Of a DNA stretch of 64,000 nucleotides, positions 1-7,496 are shown piece by piece (within the stretch, counting starts at the first letter, position 1; every line of letters starts with the position of its first letter). Under the pieces are notes generated by a model. That model did no database searches, had not been told where the DNA came from, and saw only the letters and a program-made list of their open reading frames with translations. The translations under genes were made by a program, and so were the position numbers. The stretch is from Corynebacterium variabile (GTDB lineage: Bacteria; Actinomycetota; Actinomycetes; Mycobacteriales; Mycobacteriaceae). The DNA lies in the NCBI RefSeq assembly GCF_006539825.1, contig NZ_BJNT01000009.1, forward strand, positions 1-64,000. The letters run 5' to 3'.

Positions 1-625
1 GGATGTGGACGGCCGGGTGCACGGCGGTGAGCACCCGGTCGATGCGGGCACGGTCTGCCTGGCTGAGTGGGTCGGTGGCCTTGTCCTGGGCGTGTGCACT
101 GCCGGCGGCCAGGGCGGTGAACGCTGCTGCCCCGGTCTCGTGGGTGACGAGGATGTCCACCGGGCTGGGAGTAGTGCCGGCGGCGGTGATGGCGCGGTCG
201 ATCTGGGCGTCGGTGATGTGCTCGGTGGGAAACCAGTCCACGCCCTCGGTGCGCCACCGTCGATCGGTGGAGGTCGCCCCGCCGAGGAACAGCATGTCGA
301 CCCCAGCAACGGTGCTGCGCAGTCCGCGGGGCATGTGGGTGATCGACCGGGTCAGGGCGGTGGGTTCGGCGGTGTCGGGAGTGAGGAGGGTGAAGTCCTC
401 GTGGTTGCCGTCGATGATCCGGTAGTCCACGCCCGGGGCGCGTTCATCGAGGATGAGTTGCAGGAGTTCGAGGTCGGCGGGGTGGTGGAAGCCGAAGTCG
501 CCGGTCTGGATGATCGTCGCCGCACTGGCGGACACGGCGAGGTCGGTGGTGTGGATGAACGCGTCGATGTTGTCGTGGAGGTCGCCGATGAAGGCGATGC
601 GGTTCGGGTCCGGGGTGGTGCTCAT
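1..625 (-). CDS. Calcineurin-like metallophosphoesterase, C-terminus beyond the window edge
   Basis: This is the first 208 codons of a metallophosphoesterase; the gene runs off the left edge. The family hydrolyses phosphate mono- or diesters at a two-metal centre. The metal-binding blocks are visible in order: GDLHDN (residues 14-19), GDFG (42-45), GNHE (73-76) and a later TH pair in VDILVTHET near residue 153. The substrate cannot be told from sequence. The ATG at 623-625 starts exactly before the first conserved strand. Base composition is GC-rich like the chromosome, unlike the small genes that follow. It could be transposon cargo or resident chromosome, because the left end of the Tn7-like element was not located. 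Confidence 0.8.
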   Translation of the reverse strand, partial: MSTTPDPNRIAFIGDLHDNIDAFIHTTDLAVSASAATIIQTGDFGFHHPADLELLQLILDERAPGVDYRIIDGNHEDFTLLTPDTAEPTALTRSITHMPRGLRSTVAGVDMLFLGGATSTDRRWRTEGVDWFPTEHITDAQIDRAITAAGTTPSPVDILVTHETGAAAFTALAAGSAHAQDKATDPLSQADRARIDRVLTAVHPAVHI

Positions 626-801
626 GGGGGTGAGGGTAGGGGTCTGGGCAGGACGATGGCTAGTTCTTGTGGCCAGTTCTGCGCAGTTCAGGGCGTGTTT
701 ATGTCTGTATATGCAGGGAGGACGGTACGGCTCTTCGGAGCCCCGGTAAACTTGGTTACTCGAAAGGCAATGGCGTAATCGTTTCAGGAAGAGTGTACCT
801 G

Positions 802-1014
802 TTGAAACATCCTTTAAAAGTGAGTATTTTCACTGTTTCTTTGGCGGTGAGTGGCGCCTTAAGTTACGCCATTCTCTTTATATTAACCGGAGAAGAAGAT
901 CCGTCTAGAAAAATCACTTCAATTGTCACGCTTGTGGCATGTATTGTCGGTCTCCTTTCCTTTCGTCAAAAAATAGCAAATGATAATAGGTCAGAATGGT
1001 GGAAGCGATTTTGA
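802..1014 (+). CDS. Small two-segment membrane protein, unknown
   Basis: A 70-residue protein is read if the TTG at 802 is the start. AGGA at 787-790 lies at a good distance from this TTG, whereas the alternative GTG at 793 is too close to it. Two hydrophobic stretches (about residues 8-28 and 38-56) predict two membrane passes, followed by a charged tail. The DNA here is clearly richer in A+T than the flanking genes, suggesting recent transfer. Its stop overlaps the start of the next small frame (ATG at 980), so the two may be translated together. I do not recognise the family. Confidence 0.4.
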   Translation: MKHPLKVSIFTVSLAVSGALSYAILFILTGEEDPSRKITSIVTLVACIVGLLSFRQKIANDNRSEWWKRF

Positions 1015-1306
1015 ATGGTGCCTGGAGGAAGAGAGGAGAATATCTGAACTTGAAGATAAAGCGGTTGGCACCGAATACCAGATTTTGTCTGAGGTGCAGC
1101 ACTCGCTCCTAGAAGAAGGTAGAGGAAAAATGTGGACGGGTTCGGAGAGGAAACTTCTCCGACCATTGATGGATAAGAGCCTTCTTCTGCAGATGCACTG
1201 GATGTTGCAGCAAGGAGCATCGGAGGATGACGTGTACAACCTGCTGAGGGGTGCCATGCCTCAGGAGCTGGCCGCGTCCTACTTCTCCCAAATACACAGG
1301 TCATAG
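980..1306 (+). CDS. Small charged protein, unknown
   Basis: A 108-residue frame starts inside the end of the preceding membrane-protein gene (35-bp overlap). The product is acidic to neutral with many Glu, Leu and Gln residues, and is probably helical. No signal peptide or membrane segment is seen. The overlap suggests a two-gene unit with the membrane protein, possibly a membrane partner plus a soluble partner. The composition is AT-richer than the chromosome. No family recognised; function unknown. Confidence 0.4.
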   Translation: MIIGQNGGSDFEWCLEEERRISELEDKAVGTEYQILSEVQHSLLEEGRGKMWTGSERKLLRPLMDKSLLLQMHWMLQQGASEDDVYNLLRGAMPQELAASYFSQIHRS

Positions 1307-1403
1307 CCCCTTCCGTTGCAGATGGAACGAGTACTGCGGTATCACGTCCCCTGTCGACAGGTTCCCCGCCGCAGATTGCATATTTTGAGAGTTGGTGAGT
1401 TTT

Positions 1404-1565
1404 ATGGCAAAGAACAGCGATCGTAAATGGATGAATCTTACCGATAGTGAGCGTGAACGTATCTCTGCGCCGCTTAAGCTCTGGGGAGAGATGATTGCCG
1501 AGCTTGACCGTCAAGAAAAGCGTAGTCAATTCGGTTTTAAAATTAAGCATACAGATGGCGATTAG
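1404..1565 (+). CDS. Very small basic protein (53 aa), unknown
   Basis: This short frame begins with ATG at 1404, preceded by GGTGAG four bases upstream. It reads as a charged peptide beginning MAKNSDRKWMNL, with a helix-prone Glu/Arg-rich centre and an HTDGD end. It has the same AT-rich composition as the two upstream small genes and lies 97 bp after them on the same strand. No family recognised. It could be spurious; the support is the ribosome-binding site and the matching composition. Confidence 0.35.
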   Translation: MAKNSDRKWMNLTDSERERISAPLKLWGEMIAELDRQEKRSQFGFKIKHTDGD

Positions 1566-1733
1566 TTAGCGTTAATGGTTGGATTAGTCCGATGGGTGAT
1601 GGTTCGCACTGGTGGGCAGTTTCTATCATTTAAGCGCGGTGGTCGCTTTTGCCGTTTGTCCGGTGGGTACTGGTCCGCTCTGTCGACAATTGGACATATA
1701 GAGGTGACTGAAAGAAAGCGAGCAAGCATGTTT

Positions 1734-1762
1734 TTCGGACGGACGTCGCTATGTGATATAAT
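1734..1762 (+). promoter_or_regulatory. Candidate extended -10 promoter
   Basis: A perfect TATAAT (1757-1762) is preceded by TGA, giving an extended -10. A partial -35 (TTCGGA, 1734-1739) lies 17 bp upstream. It points rightwards to the small frame starting at 1808. Such a consensus -10 stands out in this GC-rich genome. Confidence 0.4.
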
Positions 1763-1807
1763 TATGTGTGCTGATTTCCAAAGGTGGTAGCCTGTATTCT
1801 TAATAGT

Positions 1808-2134
1808 ATGCCAGTACTTACCCCACACCAGCATCAACAGGTCCGTGCAGAGATGGCTCGCCATCGCCAGGGGCTGGCAGCCATCGACGATATGGCGCCC
1901 AGCAGAAAGCGGCACAAGACGGAGGCGAAGCGTCGGTACGCTGAGCAGCGGCATGTTCGTGCTCTGTCGCATATATTTCCAGGACTTACCCTCGCAGAGG
2001 CGGCGCGACTGGTAGACGGGCCGGTCAGAGTCAGCGACCAAGACGCCAGGGAAGCGGCCCGGGGCTTTTCTCAGCGTCCTGGTGACTCGTCCGGAAGAAC
2101 AGCAAGTCGGGCACGACACACGACAGGTGGGTGA
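1808..2134 (+). CDS. Hypothetical basic protein next to tniQ
   Basis: A 108-residue Arg/His/Gln-rich protein starts with ATG at 1808, about 45 bp after a good -10 box. It converges on tniQ, ending 4 bp before the tniQ stop codon. No signal peptide, membrane segment or known motif is visible; the middle (LTLAEAARLVDGPVRV) could form a short helix-turn-helix-like fold, which is only a guess. Its GC content matches the transposition genes rather than the AT-rich stretch to the left, so it may belong to the Tn7-like element. Function unknown. Confidence 0.4.
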   Translation: MPVLTPHQHQQVRAEMARHRQGLAAIDDMAPSRKRHKTEAKRRYAEQRHVRALSHIFPGLTLAEAARLVDGPVRVSDQDAREAARGFSQRPGDSSGRTASRARHTTGG

Positions 2135-2138
2135 GACT

Positions 2139-3005
2139 TCAGTCCTCCTCCCACCTGGGGCGGCTCGTCCAGAACGGCGTCGTCACGGCGATGCTCGGAT
2201 CGGGCGCTACGCCACGCAGCCTGGCGGACGTGAGGTGCTCATAGTCCATCTTCAGGGAGCGCCAGAGTACGTTGCGGATCCGCCACGACTCGACAAGCTC
2301 CATATGGTGCACCGCAGCCTTGATGCTCTCGTCCAGGAACGCTCGACGCGACTCGGGGCGGGCAGGGGACAGCACCTGATTCAGGAAAGCATCATCGGTC
2401 AGCATCGCCGCGAGGGCGACTGTCTCCGGGTATCCCAGCATCACCGTACCTGCCTCACGGAGACGTAGCCGGCGAAGTCGGGGCTGCACCACGTGCTCAG
2501 GAAGACACTGACCGATGCTACGACAGTTCATCAGCACCACGCTGCCCAGCGACACACCGCGTCTCATCAGCACGCGGCGGAAGGCCCGCTCAGCAGTCAG
2601 GAACTCAGGCACTCTAGAGACATCCACCTGTACCCCGTCGCCGAGCCACCGGTGGTGCCGTAGACAGACGTCACCGGCGGTGGCAGAGAGCAGCCCGTCG
2701 GCCTCCCTCCCTGCGGAGCATTTGGCACACAGCCGGCGGTAGGAGATCGGGATGGTGACATCCGGCTCCGTCTCTGTGAAGGCGAAGGCGTGCAGGAGGC
2801 CCAGGTTCCGCCAGATCCGTTGACGCTCCTCACTGTCTCGCCGATACGGGAACACATACCCCTGCGAGCGCAGGGCAGATTCCACGTCCTCTACCGTGAG
2901 GTGGTTGGCTGCTGAGAGCCGCCGTGCGTACGAGATGAGTCCCTCACCTGGGAAACACCGCACCCTCACCGGAAGTGGAGGGGGACCACCCGAGTTGACG
3001 CTCAT
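2139..3005 (-). CDS. tniQ: TniQ/TnsD-family target-selection protein
   Basis: This 288-aa protein carries an N-terminal TniQ signature (RCFPGEGLISYARRLSAAN, about residues 16-34) and a zinc-binding CxxC-17-CxxH motif (C93, C96, C114, H117). TniQ proteins recruit the transposase to a target through TnsC. It is short compared with TnsD of Tn7 (about 500 aa), like the single TniQ of many Tn7/Tn5053-type elements. The ATG at 3005 overlaps the tnsC stop as ATGA, indicating translational coupling; an upstream in-frame extension overlaps tnsC and is rejected. It is the last gene of the operon. The target sequence is not known. Confidence 0.85.
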   Translation of the reverse strand: MSVNSGGPPPLPVRVRCFPGEGLISYARRLSAANHLTVEDVESALRSQGYVFPYRRDSEERQRIWRNLGLLHAFAFTETEPDVTIPISYRRLCAKCSAGREADGLLSATAGDVCLRHHRWLGDGVQVDVSRVPEFLTAERAFRRVLMRRGVSLGSVVLMNCRSIGQCLPEHVVQPRLRRLRLREAGTVMLGYPETVALAAMLTDDAFLNQVLSPARPESRRAFLDESIKAAVHHMELVESWRIRNVLWRSLKMDYEHLTSARLRGVAPDPSIAVTTPFWTSRPRWEED

Positions 3006-4051
3006 ACAGCCCCGCGCTCCTGCTTCGTATCCATTCTCGCACTCAACGGTGTGTCGGTCTGCCCCCGCACCGCCTCCTGATCGAGGAGCACCTCGTCGAG
3101 CCCTGCCCGGTCCACCAGTTCCGTTCCGGTGAAGATCGCGTTGATGGCGGCGTCCCCCAGTAAGTTGCATAGGCTACCGATGGACCCACCGGTCCTGTTC
3201 CACAGGTAGTCGGACATCTCCGGGGTCGTCAGTGAACCTACCGGGTGTGCCGCCAGCGGCAGCAGAGCCTCCATGCCAGCGACCAGCTCCACCCATGATT
3301 CGCGCGCTGCGGCACTGCCGTAGCTGTAGGTACGAATGTCGTAGACCTTGGTCCTCGCCCGGATCTGCCGGCCCATCTCACCGGCCAGTAGATCAGTGTC
3401 GAGCAGGTCGATTCCACAGAAGATCACCGCGGCGTCCAGGCGTTCGGTGAACGACTTCAGTGTGCTGGCAGCGTCCGCGCCGGCGGACTTGTTTGTCTTC
3501 AGGTTGTGCACCTCGTCGACGATGATCATGGAGGTCTTCAGAGTCTTCAGCACGGAGACAACGTGATCCATGACCGTCGGTGCGTCCCATCCGCGAGGGA
3601 CGGGGAGGCCGATCCACCGGGCGATAGCGACCATGAGCATCTTCGGTGTGCTACCAGGAGGAACGACCAGGTAGAGCACCGGGGCAACATCGGGGGCATC
3701 GGTGGGAAGCCCCAATTTCTGTCTCTCGATACGCTCATGACGCTTACCCATGAGCATGGCGATGGTGGACTTTCCGACGCCAGCGCGACCCGACAACGCA
3801 AGTGTCCGGCCTGCGGTGGAACGACGGGCGGCCAGGCGGGCACGGATGATGTGGACCTGGCGTTCGATCGAAGCCAGGTCCTTGGTCTCGATGACGACGT
3901 CAGCACCGATCCAGGCGAACCGTGACTTGTCGTAGGCCGCCTTGTCCTCCTCGGATAGTGCCGCGATCTTCTCGCGGCTCAGCTGTTCGGGCTCGACGTT
4001 GCGGCGAGCGACGAACTCCCGCCAGGCGGTGAGTGAATCTGGGACAGGCAT
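3002..4051 (-). CDS. tnsC: TnsC-like AAA+ ATPase of the transposon
   Basis: A 349-aa AAA+ ATPase. Walker A is GRAGVGKS (residues 88-95), Walker B is MIIVDE (175-180), and a sensor-like stretch (AAVIFCGID) follows. TnsC relays target choice by TniQ to the TnsAB transposase and assembles on target DNA with ATP. The start chosen, ATG at 4051, gives MPVPDSLTAW; the open frame continues upstream into tnsB in another reading frame and is not used. It lies 49 bp after tnsB and overlaps tniQ by ATGA. Its length fits TnsC/TniB-type ATPases. Confidence 0.9.
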   Translation of the reverse strand: MPVPDSLTAWREFVARRNVEPEQLSREKIAALSEEDKAAYDKSRFAWIGADVVIETKDLASIERQVHIIRARLAARRSTAGRTLALSGRAGVGKSTIAMLMGKRHERIERQKLGLPTDAPDVAPVLYLVVPPGSTPKMLMVAIARWIGLPVPRGWDAPTVMDHVVSVLKTLKTSMIIVDEVHNLKTNKSAGADAASTLKSFTERLDAAVIFCGIDLLDTDLLAGEMGRQIRARTKVYDIRTYSYGSAAARESWVELVAGMEALLPLAAHPVGSLTTPEMSDYLWNRTGGSIGSLCNLLGDAAINAIFTGTELVDRAGLDEVLLDQEAVRGQTDTPLSARMDTKQERGAV

Positions 4052-4100
4052 GCGGTGGCCTCGGCATTCGCGGGTGTGGTGGGTGGTGGGGAAGGAGGGC

Positions 4101-6125
4101 TCAGTCTTCGTCGACGCGGCGGGCAACGCGCCGTGGCGGCGAAGTAGGTGGAACTGGCTCGTCAGCGACTGCTCGTAGCGGCGCAGGATCATCCCCTGAA
4201 GGTCTGCTCGCCGCCACTTCCAGTTCCTCAGGGACGCTGCCCTTAGCGGTCCGCGAGCGCTTGGACGCGCTGCGTTCCTTGGCCGTGGCCGGCGTGGTGA
4301 GAATCCGGTTGATCTGCTCGGCGACATCCTTACCTGCCAACTGATTGTCCGTCCGGGTTAGTACCCGCTTCGCCGCGGTCAGAACGTCCTGGGAGAACGG
4401 TGCTGAGACTTGGGCGTTCATCACCCACGTCGCCTCGATCCAACGGCCTTTCACATGGTCTCGGACCCAGATCCGGTTCATCCGGTGCGGATCGTAGCGA
4501 ACCTCCCACTTACCCGATGCCGGTGCCGGAAGGCCCGAGGACATACCGCGGTACTCGGCGAGCTCGGGAGCGGTGTAGTGCAACCCGTCGAAGTTGATCC
4601 CGTAGGGCTGGATCGACCGGTAGGCCACTGGTAGCAGGGCGATGTAGTCGTCGCGCTCGAAGGTCACCGAAGCCTGCGGGGCTACCGATGCCAGCGCGGC
4701 GTACATCTCATTGGGGGTCAGCTTGCGCTTGGGCATCGCTGCGATCCGCAATCCCTCCTGGGTCCGGTTCTGGTAGACACCGACGACCCACATGTCCATG
4801 AGATTCTGGACCTCGGCCATCGTCCATATCGCCTGCTCGGCGGGGTCTTTGCCCCGCTGGACGACGTTGGGGCCGACGTAGCCGTCCAGGTGCTGGACGA
4901 AACCGGTACGCAGGCCACGGAAGAACGACTCGATGTGCGGTTTGTCGGTCGGGGTCCGGGGCGCGGCCAGCGTGAGGTTGATCTGCAGGCGCTCGCAGGC
5001 GGAAAGGAAGGTGGTGGACTTGAATGCCTTGCCGCGGTCCATGGTGATCGACTCCGGGACGATGACGGGCTTCGCCGCAACCTGGGCCGAAACCTCGGCG
5101 TCGTCGGGCAGCATCCCAGTGGGGAGGATCGAGCGTGAGTACGCCAGCGACTCAGGCCAACCGGGCTGCAGGGTCAGTGGGGTCATCGCCTTCGCGAGCA
5201 GGACCGCAGCATCGACGGCCTTTGTCGCCACCGGACGGGCAATGACGGCCAGGACGGTGCGGGTGGCGATGTCGACCGCAGCGGTGACGTCGATGCGGCC
5301 GGTGGACCCGTCGGGGTAGATGACCATGAGGTCCAGGGGAGTGGAGTCGATCTCCACGAGCTCGCCGGGGCGTTGCGGATGCCGGGTGCCCCAGGCGCGG
5401 TCGGGACGGTTGGACTTGGACCGGCGGGTGGTGGCAGAGCCGAAGGGGGAGCGGTCGCGCTCCAGTTTCCGCAGGATGCGGTACAGGGTGGCCCGGGACG
5501 GGACTTCCCAGCCGTTGTCCTGTGCAGCGTGGGTGACGCGCATGATTGCCCGGGACCGGGTGCCGGTGGACAGGTTCGTCTGACCGGCGATCTCTTCTTC
5601 CAGCAGGGCGACGACCCGGGGATCGGTGCGGCCGGGGACGGTGGAACTCTGGGTGCGTCGATGATCCACGAGCCCGGCAATGCCGAGTGATCGGAAGTTC
5701 TTGAGATGTCGGCGTAGCGTGCGTTTACCCATGGGGTGACCTTCGCTTGCCAGCTGTTCCAACTTGGCGTCGATCCGATGCTCCATGGGGATGTCGAGGG
5801 AAAACCGCGGGTCGGACGCGACGGGTTTGTCACCGACTACGGGAGGCACGCCGTTGATCAGCTCGTAGACATGTCGGTGGAGAAACTCGGTGCGTTCCCT
5901 GGCCTTCTCATCGAGAGTGTCGAGGACAGCGGTTGCGTCCAGGTCGGGGAGTCGGCCTGGGGTATCTGGAGTGTAGGAATCGTCAGTCAGCAGGTCTGCA
6001 ACAGTGATCTGCCGAGTGTTTCCGTTGGACAGGTCAGTGAGGGTGAGCAGTGCACCGTTCTGGTCTGTGACCTGCCAGGAAGTGCCGTCGAAGCTGATGT
6101 AGTCGAGAAGTCGGACGCTCTTCAT
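4101..6125 (-). CDS. tnsB: TnsB-like DDE transposase
   Basis: A 674-aa transposase of the retroviral-integrase (rve)/Mu family. The catalytic triad is readable as D260 (EIDST), D363 (TMDRGK) and E399 (KPHIES), with the 35-residue D-E spacing typical of this fold. Helix-turn-helix-like domains precede it (KRTLRRHLK around 134-142 and RATLYRILRKLE around 211-222), and a Mu-type beta-barrel C-terminal part follows. TnsB binds the repeats at the transposon ends and joins the 3' ends to target DNA. It overlaps tnsA by ATGA and is intact, so the element may still be active. Confidence 0.92.
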   Translation of the reverse strand: MKSVRLLDYISFDGTSWQVTDQNGALLTLTDLSNGNTRQITVADLLTDDSYTPDTPGRLPDLDATAVLDTLDEKARERTEFLHRHVYELINGVPPVVGDKPVASDPRFSLDIPMEHRIDAKLEQLASEGHPMGKRTLRRHLKNFRSLGIAGLVDHRRTQSSTVPGRTDPRVVALLEEEIAGQTNLSTGTRSRAIMRVTHAAQDNGWEVPSRATLYRILRKLERDRSPFGSATTRRSKSNRPDRAWGTRHPQRPGELVEIDSTPLDLMVIYPDGSTGRIDVTAAVDIATRTVLAVIARPVATKAVDAAVLLAKAMTPLTLQPGWPESLAYSRSILPTGMLPDDAEVSAQVAAKPVIVPESITMDRGKAFKSTTFLSACERLQINLTLAAPRTPTDKPHIESFFRGLRTGFVQHLDGYVGPNVVQRGKDPAEQAIWTMAEVQNLMDMWVVGVYQNRTQEGLRIAAMPKRKLTPNEMYAALASVAPQASVTFERDDYIALLPVAYRSIQPYGINFDGLHYTAPELAEYRGMSSGLPAPASGKWEVRYDPHRMNRIWVRDHVKGRWIEATWVMNAQVSAPFSQDVLTAAKRVLTRTDNQLAGKDVAEQINRILTTPATAKERSASKRSRTAKGSVPEELEVAASRPSGDDPAPLRAVADEPVPPTSPPRRVARRVDED

Positions 6126-6895
6126 GGTGACGCCTCCAGGCGACGTCGGATGGTGGACTCCATGGTCAGCGGCAGTAGCGGGTCAAAGTGAAGCTCGCCG
6201 TGGAACAGCAGATGCAGCACGTTGCCGAGGACGACGTCACGGGTCCGTTCCGAACGTCGTGACGCAGCGCGCACGCCTGAGCGTAGTGAGGTTTCCGTAT
6301 CGAATATCCCGAGCAGGATGCCGTGGGCCTCAGGTGTGGGCGCGTAGCGGTCCGTGCGGTAGCCGGCCAGCCATTCCAGCGTTTCCGCCTGTGGCGATTC
6401 CAGCCCGGTGAATACGGTGTACTTCCAGCCGAGTTCGTCGCAGAGTTGGCGGGTGAGCTCAAAGTGCGGGTCGTCGACCTTGTCCGGGCGCCGGACGTCG
6501 ACGAGGCCGACGTTGCCGCTGGCATAGCGGCAGAAGAAGTCCGGAACATGGGAGCGGAGAGACTTCCCTGCATCGGAGGTGGTTTTTGCAGGCCAGAGGA
6601 AAGCGAGAGGTTGGGCGCTGAGGGAGACGATGGAGGGGGTGTGGTCCGCGGCGAGGAGGAACTGTCGTTCTAGTAGGGACTCGAAGCGGACGTGACTACC
6701 TGTAGTCGTGGAGAACCAGTGGCCCTCGTAGTTCCGCTTGTGCGACCAGGCGTAGAAGCCGCGGATCGGGTCAGCTCGTTCGAACGGGACGTTGGACAGT
6801 GTGACGTCGGCGGCAGAGTTCTGGACGTCGCCGTCGAGGCTCACCAGGGCGCGCGGACGGTCGGTGCCGTTCCTCGGTAGCTGCCGTAGCGACAT
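6122..6895 (-). CDS. tnsA: TnsA-like endonuclease subunit
   Basis: A 257-aa protein resembling the TnsA N-terminal nuclease, which cuts the 5' strands of the transposon so that it leaves by cut-and-paste. The nuclease blocks are RFESLLER (E72), HVPDFF (D119) and LVDVRRPDK (D133/R135). In Tn7 TnsA the last block carries the catalytic Lys; here the aligned position is Arg (R135), with a Lys four residues on (K139). It is the first gene of the operon and starts 42 bp from the nearest end repeat, as in Tn7, so its promoter should lie within the right end. The whole gene is intact. Confidence 0.85.
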   Translation of the reverse strand: MSLRQLPRNGTDRPRALVSLDGDVQNSAADVTLSNVPFERADPIRGFYAWSHKRNYEGHWFSTTTGSHVRFESLLERQFLLAADHTPSIVSLSAQPLAFLWPAKTTSDAGKSLRSHVPDFFCRYASGNVGLVDVRRPDKVDDPHFELTRQLCDELGWKYTVFTGLESPQAETLEWLAGYRTDRYAPTPEAHGILLGIFDTETSLRSGVRAASRRSERTRDVVLGNVLHLLFHGELHFDPLLPLTMESTIRRRLEASP

Positions 6896-6936
6896 GTCCC
6901 TGACTCTCAGTGTCGGCGACTGGGGGTGCGTGCAAG

Positions 6937-7019
6937 TCTATGCCAGTTGTAGTGAGAGGGGAAGGCGTGATCCGTGTTCTGCCAGATTGACTGCGATTTC
7001 TGCCAACTAGACTGAGACA
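6937..7019. repeat. Right end of the Tn7-like element: three TnsB-site-like repeats
   Basis: Three related 16-mers run in the same orientation: TGCCAGTTGTAGTGAG (6941-6956), TGCCAGATTGACTGCG (6980-6995) and TGCCAACTAGACTGAG (7001-7016). Each is preceded by CTA or TTC. Spacing is 39 and 21 bp. They lie between tnsA and the flanking chromosome, where TnsB-binding sites sit in Tn7. The last ends ...GAGACA, giving a likely outer boundary at 7019. Confidence 0.7.
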
Positions 7020-7033
7020 GGTCAGGCGGGGCA

Positions 7034-7054
7034 GGGACCGGCGGGCCTGGTCCC
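7034..7054. terminator. Hairpin next to the transposon end, possible terminator
   Basis: GGGACC (7034-7039) pairs with GGTCCC (7049-7054) around a GC-rich 9-base loop. There is no clear T-run after it, so it may be a terminator of a gene now displaced by the transposon, or merely structured flanking DNA. Confidence 0.25.
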
Positions 7055-7397
7055 GTTAAAATGTCATAATGTATATTATCGGCTAATCGGAGGTAGGTGG
7101 CTGAGCAGGTGGCTCAACGGTGCCGCCGACGGTGTGCCGACGGCATGCCGGCGCTGTATTCCGCCGACATGTCCGTCCCGCTCATTCGTGACTGCGCCTG
7201 TCGTGCGGCCGGTGCGGACTGCTGCGCCATCCGGCTGCGTCTGGCGCCATCGGTCTGTGGTGATTCGTATGTCCCGGTCGTCTCAGTCGGATGGCGCCGA
7301 GCCGAACCCGATGGCTCTGTTCTTTCGTCGCCGGGCCGTCGGCGATTTCTGAGCCTCAATCTCCCGTTCTCCGCTCACCCTCCGGTAGTCCCTTTTT

Positions 7398-7412
7398 ACG
7401 TCACAGTGACGT
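7398..7412. promoter_or_regulatory. Perfect palindrome upstream of the RibD/DHFR-fold gene
   Basis: ACGTCAC-A-GTGACGT is a perfect 7-bp inverted repeat, 84 bp before the ATG at 7497. Its size suits a dimeric regulator operator. The cognate regulator is unknown. Confidence 0.35.
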
Positions 7413-7496
7413 TTATGGTGGCACATTCCCCTCCAGAGGAACCTCGGATTCTGATGCCCCGACACGGTCTTGCCCCGCTGCGTCATACTGGACACC

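Larger units (their letters stand above)
2139..7019 (-). mobile_element. Tn7-like transposon: transposition operon and right end
   Basis: Four genes in the canonical order tnsA-tnsB-tnsC-tniQ run leftwards from a right end marked by three spaced repeats (6941-7016). The repeat nearest the flank ends in ACA at 7017-7019, the terminal trinucleotide expected for Tn7-type elements, and GGTCA (7020-7024) would be the 5-bp target duplication. The left end is not found in the window, so total size and cargo are unknown. The start given here is only the end of tniQ. Confidence 0.75.
7020..7496. other. Intergenic region beside the transposon right end
   Basis: No convincing gene is present. It holds a hairpin with GGGACC/GGTCCC arms (7034-7054), a short AT-rich palindrome ATAAT-GTAT-ATTAT (7066-7079) and a perfect 7+7 palindrome (7398-7412). 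A plus-strand frame from GTG 7097 has an SD-like GGAGG but an implausible Arg/Cys-rich product and runs into the next gene. Confidence 0.5.

Noticed and set aside
729-742. GGCTC-TTCG-GAGCC hairpin as a terminator
   Set aside because: It has a stable tetraloop but no T-run and lies upstream of both flanking genes, so no gene needs it.
1575-1790. Plus-strand 71-codon frame after the small 53-aa gene
   Set aside because: It has no clear SD and ends across the promoter of the next gene; it looks like non-coding DNA.
1562-2119. Minus-strand frame opposite the 1808 gene
   Set aside because: It has no SD, no homology and an odd composition; the plus-strand frame has a good promoter.
7021-7480. A tRNA or glmS-like attachment gene at the right flank of the transposon
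   Set aside because: I found no tRNA fold or coding motif next to the end; the target remains unknown.
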